Below, piece after piece: positions 22,959-32,274 of a stretch of DNA of 64,000 bases. Position 1 is the first letter of the stretch, and each line of letters begins with the position of its first letter. The translations under genes were made by a program, and so were the position numbers. The notes under the pieces were generated by a model. The model saw only the letters and a program-made list of their open reading frames with translations. It had not been told where the DNA came from and did not search any database. The DNA comes from Segatella copri (GTDB lineage Bacteria > Bacteroidota > Bacteroidia > Bacteroidales > Bacteroidaceae), in contig NZ_JAPDVG010000001.1 in assembly GCF_026015625.1 (NCBI RefSeq), forward strand, positions 1,116,001-1,180,000. Direction: 5' to 3'.

Positions 22959-23849
22959 ATGAAGGAATTATTCTTTAATACAATACAGGAGTTCAATGAC
23001 TTCATAGGGGTGAAAACACTTCATCCTCTGGTAAGCATTGCACGTGTAGAGAACACCTCTCCTATTCAGGAGGCTGTGCATCACTACGGACTTTACGCCC
23101 TCTTCCTGAAGGAAAACAAGGGCTGCAAATTGTCATACGGCAGAACAGAATATGACTTTGACGAAATGACTGTAACCTCGTTTGCTCCAGGTCAGTCGAT
23201 TAAGGTTGAACCCATTCCAGGAGTACCGTTTGCCAAATATACGGTATTGGCTTTCCATCCCGAGTTGCTCAACCGCACCCAGCTTGGCAAGAACATCTCC
23301 CGCTATGAGTTCTTCGACTATACAAGCAACGAAGCACTACATCTATCCGCTGCCGAGGTTAATATCTTCCGTGACGTGCTTTCAATGATTGGCCAGGAAC
23401 TCGAGCATCCTATAGATAGGCATTCGCGTGAACTCATCGTTTCTAACATCGAGTTGCTGCTGAACTATTGTCTGCGCTTCTATGATCGCCAGTTTATCAC
23501 ACGCGAGGAAATAAACCATTCGGTGGTTAGGAAATTCATTTCTCTGCTCGATGAATACATTGCCCGGAAAGCGGAGCATGAAGGGCTGCCTACCGTAGCC
23601 TACTTTGCCGACAAATGCTGCTATTCGCCTAAATATTTCGGTGAATTAGTCAAGACAGAGACTGGCAGAACCGCAAAGAGTCTGATCAACGACCGACTGC
23701 TTTCTGCAGCCCGCCAACTACTTGTAGATGAAACCTTAACCATTACGCAAGTCAGCCAGCGCCTCGGCTTTGAATATTCTCAGCACTTCGTCCGCTTTTT
23801 CAAGGCACAGACGGGAAAGACTCCAAGCGAGTACCGCAAGACTGCTTAA
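22959..23849 (+). CDS. AraC-family transcriptional regulator
   Basis: A 296-residue cytoplasmic regulator from ATG 22959 (MKELFFNTIQEFNDF). The N-terminal cupin-like sensor (MTVTSFAPGQSIKVEPIPGV) is followed by two HTH units, LPTVAYFADKCCYSPKYF and TITQVSQRLGFEYSQHF, ending in TGKTPSEYRKT. It lies 98 nt upstream of the CMD-cupin gene in the same direction and probably controls it, as is common for AraC-CMD-cupin pairs. The inducer is unknown. Confidence 0.88.
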   Translation: MKELFFNTIQEFNDFIGVKTLHPLVSIARVENTSPIQEAVHHYGLYALFLKENKGCKLSYGRTEYDFDEMTVTSFAPGQSIKVEPIPGVPFAKYTVLAFHPELLNRTQLGKNISRYEFFDYTSNEALHLSAAEVNIFRDVLSMIGQELEHPIDRHSRELIVSNIELLLNYCLRFYDRQFITREEINHSVVRKFISLLDEYIARKAEHEGLPTVAYFADKCCYSPKYFGELVKTETGRTAKSLINDRLLSAARQLLVDETLTITQVSQRLGFEYSQHFVRFFKAQTGKTPSEYRKTA

Positions 23850-23947
23850 ATATAATGAAGCATATATAGAATAACTGTTTTTTTACATCGAAGATGTTTC
23901 CTGGAGAAGAATTTGAAAATATGGAGAAGAATTAAAAAAATGATACA

Positions 23948-24760
23948 ATGAAGAAAATAGTACAGACAGCAGGGCGCACCCAACTGGGTGAGTTTGCCCC
24001 AGAGTTCGCTCACCTCAACGACGACATCCTCTTCGGAGAAGTATGGAGCCGCAATGACCTGCTTTCATTGCGTGACCGCAGTTTGGTAACCATCACTTCG
24101 CTCATCAGTCAAGGAATCACCGACAGCTCGCTGAAATATCACCTGCAGTCAGCAAAGAACAATGGAATTACTCGCACGGAAGCGGCAGAGATCATCACCC
24201 ACATCGCCTTCTACGCAGGTTGGCCAAAGGCCTGGGCTGCCTTCAATCTGGCAAAGGAGGTATGGAACGAAGATGTAAAAGGCGACGATGCGAAGGCTGC
24301 ATTCCAGCGCGAGATGATCTTCCCTATCGGTGAGCCTAACACCGCTTATGCCAAGTACTTCAAGGGCAACAGTTATCTGGCACAAATATCCGATAGTCAG
24401 ATACCTTTCTTCAACGTAACCTTTGAGCCTGGTTGCCGTAACAACTGGCATACGCACTACGCCACAAAGGGCGGCGGACAAATGCTGGTAGGTGTAGCCG
24501 GACGTGGCTGGTATCAGGAAGAAGGAAAGCCTGCGCAGGAAATCCTCCCCGGCACAGTCATCCATATTCCTGCCAACGTGAAGCATTGGCATGGTGCTGC
24601 AAAAGACAGCTGGTTTGCCCACCTCGCCTTTGAAATACCTGGCGAGAACAGCTCCAACGAGTGGCAGGAGGCTGTGAGCGATGAGGAATATAACAAGATA
24701 AAAAATATCAATAAGATTTATGACTTCACTTCAAGAAAGACTGTTCGCCATGCAGGATAA
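23948..24760 (+). CDS. Carboxymuconolactone decarboxylase-like protein fused to a cupin
   Basis: A 270-residue two-domain protein. Residues 25-115 are CMD/AhpD-like (LRDRSLVTITSLISQG, HLQSAKNNGITRTEAAEII). Residues 150-230 are a cupin with likely metal ligands in NNWHTHYATKGGGQML and HIPANVKHWHG. Proteins of this kind are common in gut Bacteroidales beside AraC regulators and reductases; the enzymatic role is unknown. The last 41 nt overlap the AlkD-like gene in another frame, so its extreme C-terminus (KTVRHAG) may be an extension into the neighbour. Confidence 0.85.
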   Translation: MKKIVQTAGRTQLGEFAPEFAHLNDDILFGEVWSRNDLLSLRDRSLVTITSLISQGITDSSLKYHLQSAKNNGITRTEAAEIITHIAFYAGWPKAWAAFNLAKEVWNEDVKGDDAKAAFQREMIFPIGEPNTAYAKYFKGNSYLAQISDSQIPFFNVTFEPGCRNNWHTHYATKGGGQMLVGVAGRGWYQEEGKPAQEILPGTVIHIPANVKHWHGAAKDSWFAHLAFEIPGENSSNEWQEAVSDEEYNKIKNINKIYDFTSRKTVRHAG

Positions 24761-25400
24761 GCAGTATGCTGCTTTCCAGGCCAAACTGACACCGGGAGTG
24801 CCTATGGAAAGTTTCATAGGCATTCGTGTGCCCGTGCTTCGCAAGTTCACAAAAGAATTTACAAAGGAAGCAGATTGCGAGGATTTCCTTCATCAGCTTC
24901 CTCACGAATACTACGATGAGAACATGCTTCACGGTCTCCTCATTTCCGAGGTGAAGGACTACGAAGAATGCATTCGTCTTACAGACAGTTTCCTGCCTTT
25001 CGTGGACAACTGGGCAGTGTGCGACATCATGTCTCCGAAGGTGTTTGCCAAACACAAGAAGGAACTATTGGCAAAGATCAAGACTTGGAGTAAATCATCG
25101 CACGTTTATACTTGTCGCTTTGGAATAGAGACACTTATGTCTTATTACCTGGATAAAGACTTCAAGGCAGAATATCTTGAAATTCCTGCATCAGTAAGGA
25201 GCGAAGAGTATTACGTAAAAATGATGATAGCCTGGTTCTTCGCCACGGCTCTTGCCAAGCAATGGGACGCAACGATTCCCTACATCGAGCAACGCCGCCT
25301 TGCTCCATGGACGCACAACAAGACCATCCAGAAGGCCATCGAGAGCTACAGAATCACGCCCGAGCAGAAGGAATATCTGCGGACATTGAAGATAAAATAA
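24720..25400 (+). CDS. DNA alkylation repair protein, AlkD-like
   Basis: A 226-residue all-helical HEAT-like repeat protein. IGIRVPVLRKFTKEF, ENMLHGLLISEVKDYEECI, VDNWAVCDIMSPKVF and AWFFATALAKQWDATIPYIE are hallmarks of the AlkD family of DNA glycosylases for alkylated bases. The start ATG 24720 lies inside the CMD-cupin gene. A downstream RNase H-like gene starts 2 nt after its stop. With the AlkZ-related gene it suggests an alkylation-damage theme here, which is inference. Confidence 0.87.
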   Translation: MTSLQERLFAMQDKQYAAFQAKLTPGVPMESFIGIRVPVLRKFTKEFTKEADCEDFLHQLPHEYYDENMLHGLLISEVKDYEECIRLTDSFLPFVDNWAVCDIMSPKVFAKHKKELLAKIKTWSKSSHVYTCRFGIETLMSYYLDKDFKAEYLEIPASVRSEEYYVKMMIAWFFATALAKQWDATIPYIEQRRLAPWTHNKTIQKAIESYRITPEQKEYLRTLKIK

Positions 25401-25402
25401 TT

Positions 25403-25843
25403 ATGACACAAGATACATCTACATATTACGTTTGGATAGGTGGCTCATGTGATTATGGTCATAAAGAGCGAGCTGGTGGTGCTGCCGTTGTGATTGAGCA
25501 TAACGGCAACATCATCAGCCGTGATGTAATCAGCGACTTGCACACCACGGAGTTCCGCATGATGCTAACCCTCATGGTGAAGGTAATGCAGGAAATACCG
25601 GAAGGTTCCGACATTCTCTTCCTGACCAATGCCGCCTATATTCAGAACTTTGACAAGACTCCAACCTCAAAGTCTGCCAATCCAGACTTGATTGTTCAAT
25701 GCATCGAGGAAAAGAAAAGGCACAACTTTGTCGGAGTCAAGATTGTGCAATATCACAAGAGTCCATTGCTGATAGAGACCCACGATAGGGCTACGGAAGC
25801 AATGGCTAAGACAAGGAAGGAGTTTCATCAGAAAAACAAATAA
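25403..25843 (+). CDS. RNase H-like fold protein
   Basis: A 146-residue protein from ATG 25403 (MTQDTSTYYVW). The pattern IGGSCDYGHKERAGGAAVVI then HTTEFRMMLTLMVKVM recalls RNase HI: D/G start, small-residue strand, then T-E-x-R-x-x-L helix. The first aspartate and the ELxA glutamate appear in changed form, so activity is uncertain. A longer frame reaching back to 25262 overlaps the AlkD gene and is not preferred. It probably belongs to the same transcript as the AlkD gene. Confidence 0.6.
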   Translation: MTQDTSTYYVWIGGSCDYGHKERAGGAAVVIEHNGNIISRDVISDLHTTEFRMMLTLMVKVMQEIPEGSDILFLTNAAYIQNFDKTPTSKSANPDLIVQCIEEKKRHNFVGVKIVQYHKSPLLIETHDRATEAMAKTRKEFHQKNK

Positions 25844-25848
25844 ATGTT

Positions 25849-25893
25849 TAGGGGCGTTTTCCGGTCATTAAGGTCACGGTCATTAAGGATTTC
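25849..25893. repeat. Dispersed GGTCATTAAGG repeat, rightmost copy
   Basis: TTTAGGGGCGTTTTCC then GGTCATTAAGGTCACGG and CATTAAGGATTTC, very like 8673-8715 and 21955-21984. It marks the right edge of the accessory region; after it the window is core genome. Confidence 0.8.
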
Positions 25894-26153
25894 AACTTCT
25901 CTATTCTGGTAACACATTAGCGCTTTTTGATAACACATTTGTAACACACATGGATGATTTTCCAATACGCCAAATTCATAACATATTGATTAACAGCTAT
26001 TTACGAAAAGAGTACATAAAAGAGGAATAAACGATAAAATATATTTAAAAACAAAATAGAACAACAGAGGTAAGTGCCTATAAATAAGCAACTTACTACC
26101 ATTGTTCTCCCATGCTAATTTTGTACAAATAAGTTTCATTTTGCTTATTATAG
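25894..26153. other. Intergenic region, no gene seen
   Basis: AT-rich. Three copies of TAACACA(T/C) lie within 25909-25949. No promoter or gene is supported. Confidence 0.5.
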
Positions 26154-26228
26154 TGATTCCGTTGGGGTTCGAACCCAAGACCCACAGCTTAGAAGGCTGT
26201 TGCTCTAATCCAACTGAGCTACGGAACC
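26154..26228 (-). tRNA. tRNA-Arg (anticodon UCU)
   Basis: The minus strand folds as a standard cloverleaf. The acceptor is GGTTCCG with CGGAATC and discriminator A, the D-arm contains AGCTCAGTTGG, the anticodon stem ACAGC/GCTGT holds the loop CTTCTAA (anticodon TCT), and the T-arm contains GGGTTCGAACCC. CCA is not encoded. Confidence 0.95.
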
Positions 26229-26303
26229 AACACTTTTCAAATCGCAAAATTGTCTAACCAGCGCCATTGGGCAATCTATTAGCCATTTTCTTATTTGCGG
26301 CTG

Positions 26304-26335
26304 CAAAGGTACATATATTTTTTGAATACGCCAAA
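26304..26335 (-). promoter_or_regulatory. Promoter of tRNA-Arg (TTTG-N20-TACCTTTG)
   Basis: On the minus strand TTTG (26332-26335) and TACCTTTG (26304-26311) are 20 nt apart, about 75 nt before the mature tRNA 5' end. Confidence 0.75.
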
Positions 26336-26385
26336 CTTTTTCTCACTTTTTTCTTTTTTTATGCTTAAATATCGCAAAAAATCAC

Positions 26386-26393
26386 TACCTTTG
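26386..26393 (+). promoter_or_regulatory. -7 box (TACCTTTG) of the tricorn-like protease gene
   Basis: TACCTTTG about 86 nt before ATG 26479; no clear -33 element. Confidence 0.5.
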
Positions 26394-26478
26394 CATCCGT
26401 TAGGAGCAAGAAACAGCATTCTGACCCCGAAAGAGAAGAGATTTTTATAACGCATATTGAAACATAAAACATACGCAA

Positions 26479-29400
26479 ATGAAAAAGTTAATCTTTTCAG
26501 TAGCCCTGCTCTCGGCAGCACTCTCTGCCAGCGCAGAAGATCATCCGCTCTGGATGCGCTACCCAGCCATCTCACCCGATGGCACAACCATCGCCTTCGC
26601 TTATAAAGGCGATCTCTACAGTGTTTCTGTCAACGGCGGTGAAGCACGACAGCTCACAACCCATGCAGCCTTCGATTCGCACCCTGTATGGAGCCCTGAC
26701 AGCAAAAAAATTGCCTTCCAGTCTAACCGCGAAGGAAGTCTCGACATCTTCGTAATCGATGCAAAAGGCGGTGCTCCTACCCGACTCACTACCAACAGCG
26801 GCAGCGAAACACCTATCGCCTTTGCAGACAACGACCATGTGCTCTACTCAGCCAGTCTGCAGCCTACAGCCCAGAGCATCATCTTCGGCGACAACACATT
26901 CCCACAAGTATATAAGGTAAGCACCAAGGGCGGAAGACCGGAACTCTTCTCTACCCTCACCATGGAGGATATCAGCATCGCCAAGAACGGCGACATTCTC
27001 TACCACGACAAAAAGGGATACGAAGACCCTTGGCGCAAACACCAGAAATCACCTATCGCTCGCGACATCTGGCTGAAGAGCAACGGAAAGTTTGCCAAGC
27101 AGACTACCTTTGCCGGCGAAGACCGCACGCCAGTATGGACATCAGACGAGAAATCATTCTTCTATCTGAGCGAGCAGGACGGCACATTCAATATCTACCG
27201 CCGCAGCCTCAACAGTTCAAGCGACAAGCAGATTACCCACCACAAAGGCAATCCGGTAAGATTCCTCACTGCATCCAGCACCGACCTGCTCTGCTACGGA
27301 TATGATGGCGAAATCTACACCGTGAAAGAAGGTGGAGAGCCTCAGAAGGTGAACATCTCCATTACAACAGATAATGACGCTCCAAGCCTCGTACGTCAGA
27401 TTAAAAGCTGGGGAGCTACAGAGATTTCCGTTTCGCCAGACGCCAAGGAAGTGGCTTTCGTGATGCATGGCGACGTATACGTAACTTCTGTAGAATACAC
27501 CACTACCAAGCGCATTACCGACACACCGCAGCAGGAGCGCGACCTGAGTTTCTCGCCAGACGGCAGAGCCCTGGTCTATGCAGCCGAGCGCAACGGCGTA
27601 TGGCAGATTTACCAGTCTAAGATCAAGAACGAGAAAGAGAAGAACTTCACCTACGCTACCGATATCGAGGAAGAGCAGCTGGTGAAAACAGGCATTACAT
27701 CGCAGTATCCGCAATACTCTCCTGACGGCAAGGAAGTGGCTTTCTTCGAAGACCGCGCTGCACTTCGCATCGTCAATCTGAAATCAAAGAAAATCCGCAC
27801 TGTGCTCGACGGGAAATACGTCTACTCTTACAGCGATGGAGACATCGCTTTCGAATGGTCACCAGACAGCAAATGGCTCCTTTCAACCTATATCGGCAAC
27901 GGCGGCTGGAACAACCAGGATATTGCGCTGGTAAAGGCTGACGGCAAGGAGGTTCACAACCTGACCAATTCCGGCTACAGCGACAGCAACGGCAAATGGG
28001 TGCTCGACGGCAAGGCAATGCTCTTCCAGAGCGACAGAGCCGGCTACCGCAGTCATGGAAGCTGGGGAGCTGAAGACGACGCCTACATCATGTTCTTCGA
28101 CCTGGACGCCTACAACCGCTTCAACATGAGCAAGGAAGAAATAGAACTGGCTGACGCCAACAAGGACGAAAAGGAAAAGAAGGAAGACGAGAAGAAGGAA
28201 GAGGCTAAAAAGAAGGCTGACGAAAAGCAGAAGAAGACCGGAAAGATAGAGGTGGAAAAAGTGAAGCCACTGGAGCTGGACATCGAAAACTGCCGCGACA
28301 GAATCGTACGCCTCACCGCAAACTCTTCGCACATGGGCGATGCTGTGCTCTCTAAAGACGGCGACAAGCTCTACTACCAGGCAGCCTTCGAGGATGATTA
28401 CGACCTCTGGCAGCACGACCTGAAGGACGGCTCTACCAAGCTCGTGATGAAGGGCGTAGGCCAGGGCAACTTGCAGACTGACAAGGATGTGAAGAACCTC
28501 TTCATCTGCAACGGAAGCAGCATCAAGAAGGTGGATCTGAGCGGATTCAGCACCAAGAACATCAGCTTTGAGGCTAACTTCAACTATAAGCCAGCCGAGG
28601 AGCGCCAGTATCTCTTCGACCACGTATGGCGACAGGTGAAAGACAAGTTCTACGACCCTAAGATTCATGGTGTTGACTGGGAAGGTTACCGCAAGACCTA
28701 TGAGAAGTTCCTGCCTTACATCAACAACAATTTCGACTTCCAGGAGATGTTGAGCGAAATGCTTGGCGAGCTGAACGCTTCGCATACAGGAGCCCGCTAC
28801 TACGCTTCGAACAGCGCGCTTACCACCGCCAATCTGGGAGTATTCTTCGACCCTCAGTACCAGGGCGACGGCCTGAAGATTCAGGAGATTATCAAGCGTG
28901 GTCCTTTCGATGTGAAGAATACGGGCGTAACAGCCGGCTGCATCATCGAGAGCATCGACGGAGAGGAGATTAAAGCCGGAATGGACTACTTCCCATTGCT
29001 CGACGGAAAGGTTGGCAAGAATGTACGACTCGGCATCAGAAACGCCAAGGGCAAGAAGCTGGAGGTTACGGTGAAGGCTATCTCTCAGGGCAACCTCAAC
29101 AATCTGCTCTACAAGCGATGGGTAGACCGCAACCGCGCTTTCGTTGACAGCATTTCAGGCGGACGCATCGCTTATGTTCACGTTAAGGCGATGAATTCGG
29201 AGAGTTTCCGCACCGTTTACAGCGAACTGCTGAGCGACAAGAACCGAAACAGAGACGCTGTAATCGTAGACGAGCGCCATAATGGTGGCGGCTGGTTGCA
29301 CGATGATCTCTGCACCCTACTCAACGGCAAGCAGTATCAGGAGTTTGTGCCTCACGGCAAGGTAGTTGGCCGCGATCCGTTCAACAAATGGGTGAAGCCA

Positions 29401-29712
29401 TCTTGCGTCATGATCTGCGAGAACGATTACAGCAACGGTCATGGTTTCCCATGGGTTTACAAGGAACTCGGAATCGGCAAGCTGATCGGTGCTCCAGTAG
29501 CAGGAACCATGACAGCTGTATGGTGGGAAACGCTGATGGACAACACGCTGGTATTCGGTATTCCTCAGGTAGGCTGCCGCGACATGCGTGGCGTGTTCGG
29601 TGAGAATACCCAGCTGAACCCAGACATCGAGGTTTACAACAGTCCAGAAGATTTCATCAATGGCCATGATACCCAGCTCGAAAGAGCCGTAAAGGAAATG
29701 ATGAAGAAATAA
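26479..29712 (+). CDS. Tricorn-like S41 family protease
   Basis: A 1077-residue exported protease. Residues 1-20 are a signal peptide (MKKLIFSVALLSAALSASA). Residues 25-520 are WD40-like PD40 beta-propeller repeats (WSPDSKKIAFQS, FSPDGRALVYA, YSPDGKEVAFF). A Lys/Glu coiled stretch at about 553-590 precedes a second propeller part, a helical segment with S768-H769 in LNASHTGAR, a PDZ domain near 795-860 and the S41 core. There DYSNGHGFPW carries the likely nucleophile S985. It matches tricorn homologues, which cut peptides, probably in the periplasm. A strong terminator follows. Confidence 0.92.
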   Translation: MKKLIFSVALLSAALSASAEDHPLWMRYPAISPDGTTIAFAYKGDLYSVSVNGGEARQLTTHAAFDSHPVWSPDSKKIAFQSNREGSLDIFVIDAKGGAPTRLTTNSGSETPIAFADNDHVLYSASLQPTAQSIIFGDNTFPQVYKVSTKGGRPELFSTLTMEDISIAKNGDILYHDKKGYEDPWRKHQKSPIARDIWLKSNGKFAKQTTFAGEDRTPVWTSDEKSFFYLSEQDGTFNIYRRSLNSSSDKQITHHKGNPVRFLTASSTDLLCYGYDGEIYTVKEGGEPQKVNISITTDNDAPSLVRQIKSWGATEISVSPDAKEVAFVMHGDVYVTSVEYTTTKRITDTPQQERDLSFSPDGRALVYAAERNGVWQIYQSKIKNEKEKNFTYATDIEEEQLVKTGITSQYPQYSPDGKEVAFFEDRAALRIVNLKSKKIRTVLDGKYVYSYSDGDIAFEWSPDSKWLLSTYIGNGGWNNQDIALVKADGKEVHNLTNSGYSDSNGKWVLDGKAMLFQSDRAGYRSHGSWGAEDDAYIMFFDLDAYNRFNMSKEEIELADANKDEKEKKEDEKKEEAKKKADEKQKKTGKIEVEKVKPLELDIENCRDRIVRLTANSSHMGDAVLSKDGDKLYYQAAFEDDYDLWQHDLKDGSTKLVMKGVGQGNLQTDKDVKNLFICNGSSIKKVDLSGFSTKNISFEANFNYKPAEERQYLFDHVWRQVKDKFYDPKIHGVDWEGYRKTYEKFLPYINNNFDFQEMLSEMLGELNASHTGARYYASNSALTTANLGVFFDPQYQGDGLKIQEIIKRGPFDVKNTGVTAGCIIESIDGEEIKAGMDYFPLLDGKVGKNVRLGIRNAKGKKLEVTVKAISQGNLNNLLYKRWVDRNRAFVDSISGGRIAYVHVKAMNSESFRTVYSELLSDKNRNRDAVIVDERHNGGGWLHDDLCTLLNGKQYQEFVPHGKVVGRDPFNKWVKPSCVMICENDYSNGHGFPWVYKELGIGKLIGAPVAGTMTAVWWETLMDNTLVFGIPQVGCRDMRGVFGENTQLNPDIEVYNSPEDFINGHDTQLERAVKEMMKK

Positions 29713-29718
29713 ACAGAA

Positions 29719-29779
29719 CGCCCTGCAAGGGTCCAGAAGCCAAACCGCTTCTGTCCTTTGCAGGGCGAATTGTTTTTTG
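29719..29779 (+). terminator. Terminator after the tricorn-like gene (CGCCCTGCAA stem)
   Basis: CGCCCTGCAAGG (from 29719) pairs with CCTTTGCAGGGCG (to 29767), with an inner CAGAAGC/GCTTCTG stem, then TTGTTTTTTG. The stem is nearly the same as at 34026 and 44041. Confidence 0.85.
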
Positions 29780-29929
29780 TAGCAGACAACATTAATTTAT
29801 TAAACCTTATTAACCCACATTATCGGCGAAAACCCTTCTGTCATGACATAAAACCCTCTAAATCTTTACTTTTTTTCTTGAAAAGGGCGAAAAAGCAAGT
29901 GAAAAAGCCATAAAATAAAAAAAAATGAG

Positions 29930-29937
29930 TATCTTTG
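29930..29937 (+). promoter_or_regulatory. -7 box (TATCTTTG) of ftsY-rimO
   Basis: The box overlaps the in-frame upstream start at 29935, so ATG 29959 is the real ftsY start. No clear -33 is present. Confidence 0.55.
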
Positions 29938-29958
29938 CAGAAGATAAAAAACAAGATT

Positions 29959-30912
29959 ATGGGATTATTCGGATTATTCAGCAACAAAAAGAAAGAAACT
30001 CTCGATAAGGGACTTGAAAAAACCAAGGAGAGTGTGTTTGGCAAACTGGCGCGCGCCGTTGCCGGAAAGTCTACCGTCGATGATGATGTGCTCGACGATC
30101 TCGAAGAGGTACTCATCACTTCAGACGTAGGTGTAGAAACCACGGTCAAGATTATCCGCCGCATCGAAGAACGTGTGGCCCGCGATAAATATGTTTCAAC
30201 CAGCGAGCTCAATCGCATTCTGCGCGAGGAAATCGCCATTCTCCTCTCCGAGAATCACAGCGATGACCTGGCAGACTGGGAACTTCCTGCCGACCATAAG
30301 CCTTACGTTATCCTCGTAGTAGGCGTAAACGGCGTGGGCAAGACAACCACCATCGGCAAGCTGGCTTACCAGTTTAAGAAGGCTGGCAAGAAGGTTGTTC
30401 TGGGAGCTGCCGACACCTTCCGTGCCGCTGCCGTAGAGCAGATTTGCATCTGGGGCGAGCGCGTGGGTGTGCCTGTAGTGAAACAGCAGATGGGAAGCGA
30501 CCCGGCAAGCGTGGCGTTCGACACCCTGCAGAGCGCCAAGGCAAACGGCGCCGACGTGGTGCTCATCGATACGGCAGGCCGACTGCACAACAAGGTGAAC
30601 CTGATGAATGAGCTCAAGAAAATAAAGGAAGTGATGAAGAAGGTAATGCCTGAGGCACCAGACGAGGTAATGCTCGTGCTCGACGGAAGTACCGGACAGA
30701 ATGCATTCGAGCAGGCTAAGCAGTTCTCTGCCGTTACCAACATCTCCTCGCTCGCCATCACCAAGCTCGACGGAACCGCTAAGGGCGGCGTTGTAATCGG
30801 CATCAGCGACCAGCTCAAGGTGCCTGTAAAATACATCGGACTAGGCGAAGGTATGGAAGATCTGCAGCTCTTCAACAAGACAGAATTCGTAGACTCGCTC
30901 TTTAAAAATTAG
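29959..30912 (+). CDS. ftsY: Signal recognition particle receptor FtsY
   Basis: A 317-residue SRP-type GTPase that receives ribosome-SRP complexes at the inner membrane. From ATG 29959 (MGLFGLFSNKKKE) a short basic amphipathic N-terminus leads into the four-helix N domain, then G1 GVNGVGKTT, DTFRAAA, DTAGRLHNK, and TKLDGTAKGG. The long acidic A domain of E. coli is absent, normal for Bacteroidetes. The rimO gene starts 3 nt after its stop, so both are one unit. In other Bacteroidales it usually follows rpmB-rpmG-DUF4295, which here lie 28 kb away. Confidence 0.95.
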   Translation: MGLFGLFSNKKKETLDKGLEKTKESVFGKLARAVAGKSTVDDDVLDDLEEVLITSDVGVETTVKIIRRIEERVARDKYVSTSELNRILREEIAILLSENHSDDLADWELPADHKPYVILVVGVNGVGKTTTIGKLAYQFKKAGKKVVLGAADTFRAAAVEQICIWGERVGVPVVKQQMGSDPASVAFDTLQSAKANGADVVLIDTAGRLHNKVNLMNELKKIKEVMKKVMPEAPDEVMLVLDGSTGQNAFEQAKQFSAVTNISSLAITKLDGTAKGGVVIGISDQLKVPVKYIGLGEGMEDLQLFNKTEFVDSLFKN

Positions 30913-30915
30913 AAA

Positions 30916-32217
30916 ATGAAGAAAAATCAGATAGATATTATTACCCTGGGCTGCTCGAAGAACCTCGTTGACAGCGAGTTGCTGATGAAGCAGTTTGAGG
31001 CAAACGGCTACCATTGCGTTCACGATTCAAAGCGCCCTCAGGGCGAGATAGCCGTCATCAATACGTGCGGATTCATCGAGGATGCAAAGCAGGAAAGCAT
31101 CGACACCATCCTGGAGTTTATCCAGGCTAAGGAAGAAGGCCGACTCAGAAAGCTCTACGTAATGGGCTGCCTCTCGCAGCGCTACCAGAAGGAACTGGAA
31201 GAAGAAATGCCCGAAGTGGATAAGTTCTACGGCAAATTCAACTACAAGCAGCTTCTGCAGGAACTCGGCAAGGCGGAAGTTTCATCCTGCAACGGCCAGC
31301 GTCATCTCACCACTCCGCGCCATTATGCCTACATCAAGATAGCTGAGGGCTGCAACCGCCACTGTGCCTACTGCGCCATTCCTATCATCACCGGCAAGCA
31401 CGTTTCCCGTCCGAAGGAAGAGATTCTGCAGGAGGTGCGCGAACTGGTGGCAGAAGGCGTGAAGGAGTTTCAGATTATCGCTCAGGAACTCACCTACTAC
31501 GGTGTAGATATTGACGGCAAGCATCATATTACCGAACTCATCAGCGAGATGGCTGACATTCCGGGCGTGAAATGGATTCGCCTGCATTACGCTTATCCAA
31601 ACCAGTTCCCAATGGATCTTCTGGACGTGATGCGCGAGAAGCCAAACGTATGCAAATATCTCGACATTGCCCTCCAGCACATCAGCGACCACATGCTCAC
31701 CAGCATGCACCGCCACGTAACGAAGCAGGAAACCATCAATCTGCTGAAGGCCATCCGCGAACGCGTGCCAGGCATTCACATCCGCACTACGCTGATGGTT
31801 GGTTTCCCAGGCGAGACAGATGAGGATTTCCACGAGCTCCTCGACTTTGTACGCGAACAGAGATTTGAGCGCATGGGCGCCTTTGCCTACTCTGAGGAAG
31901 AAGGAACCTACAGCGCCACCCACTACGAAGATAACGTGCCTGCCGAGGTAAAGCAGCGCCGACTGGACGAACTGATGATTCTGCAGCAAGACATCAGCTC
32001 TGAGATTGAGGCTGATAAGGTGGGCAAAACCATGACCGTTATCATCGACCGCAAGGAAGGCGATTACTACATCGGACGAACAGAGTTCTGCTCTCCGGAA
32101 GTAGACCCTGAGGTTCTGATCCGTGCCGATGAGAAGCGTCTGCGCGTGGGTTGTTTCTATCAGGTAGAAATTACTGCAAGCGAGGAATTTGACCTCTATG
32201 GCAAGGTGGTGAAATAA
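30916..32217 (+). CDS. rimO: Ribosomal protein S12 methylthiotransferase RimO
   Basis: A 433-residue radical SAM enzyme that methylthiolates an Asp of ribosomal protein S12. The N-terminal UPF0004 domain carries cluster cysteines (LGCSKN, NTCGFI, VMGCLS). The radical SAM motif C146-NRH-C150-AY-C153 follows, and the C-terminal TRAM domain ends the protein. Length is normal. It is coupled to ftsY with a 3-nt gap; an HU gene follows after 57 nt and may be read through. Confidence 0.95.
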   Translation: MKKNQIDIITLGCSKNLVDSELLMKQFEANGYHCVHDSKRPQGEIAVINTCGFIEDAKQESIDTILEFIQAKEEGRLRKLYVMGCLSQRYQKELEEEMPEVDKFYGKFNYKQLLQELGKAEVSSCNGQRHLTTPRHYAYIKIAEGCNRHCAYCAIPIITGKHVSRPKEEILQEVRELVAEGVKEFQIIAQELTYYGVDIDGKHHITELISEMADIPGVKWIRLHYAYPNQFPMDLLDVMREKPNVCKYLDIALQHISDHMLTSMHRHVTKQETINLLKAIRERVPGIHIRTTLMVGFPGETDEDFHELLDFVREQRFERMGAFAYSEEEGTYSATHYEDNVPAEVKQRRLDELMILQQDISSEIEADKVGKTMTVIIDRKEGDYYIGRTEFCSPEVDPEVLIRADEKRLRVGCFYQVEITASEEFDLYGKVVK

Positions 32218-32274
32218 TCATTCTCTCTCCCATAGCCTGGAGTTTTAGAAATTTTGACTACATATTAAATAAAT

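Noticed and set aside
25262..25402. Upstream extension of the RNase H-like gene
   Set aside because: It would overlap the AlkD gene by 139 nt, while ATG 25403 fits the neighbour spacing and the start of the fold.
27883..28785. Antisense 300-codon frame inside the tricorn-like gene
   Set aside because: The sense strand has signal peptide, propeller repeats and protease motifs; the antisense product is Val/Leu-rich without motifs.
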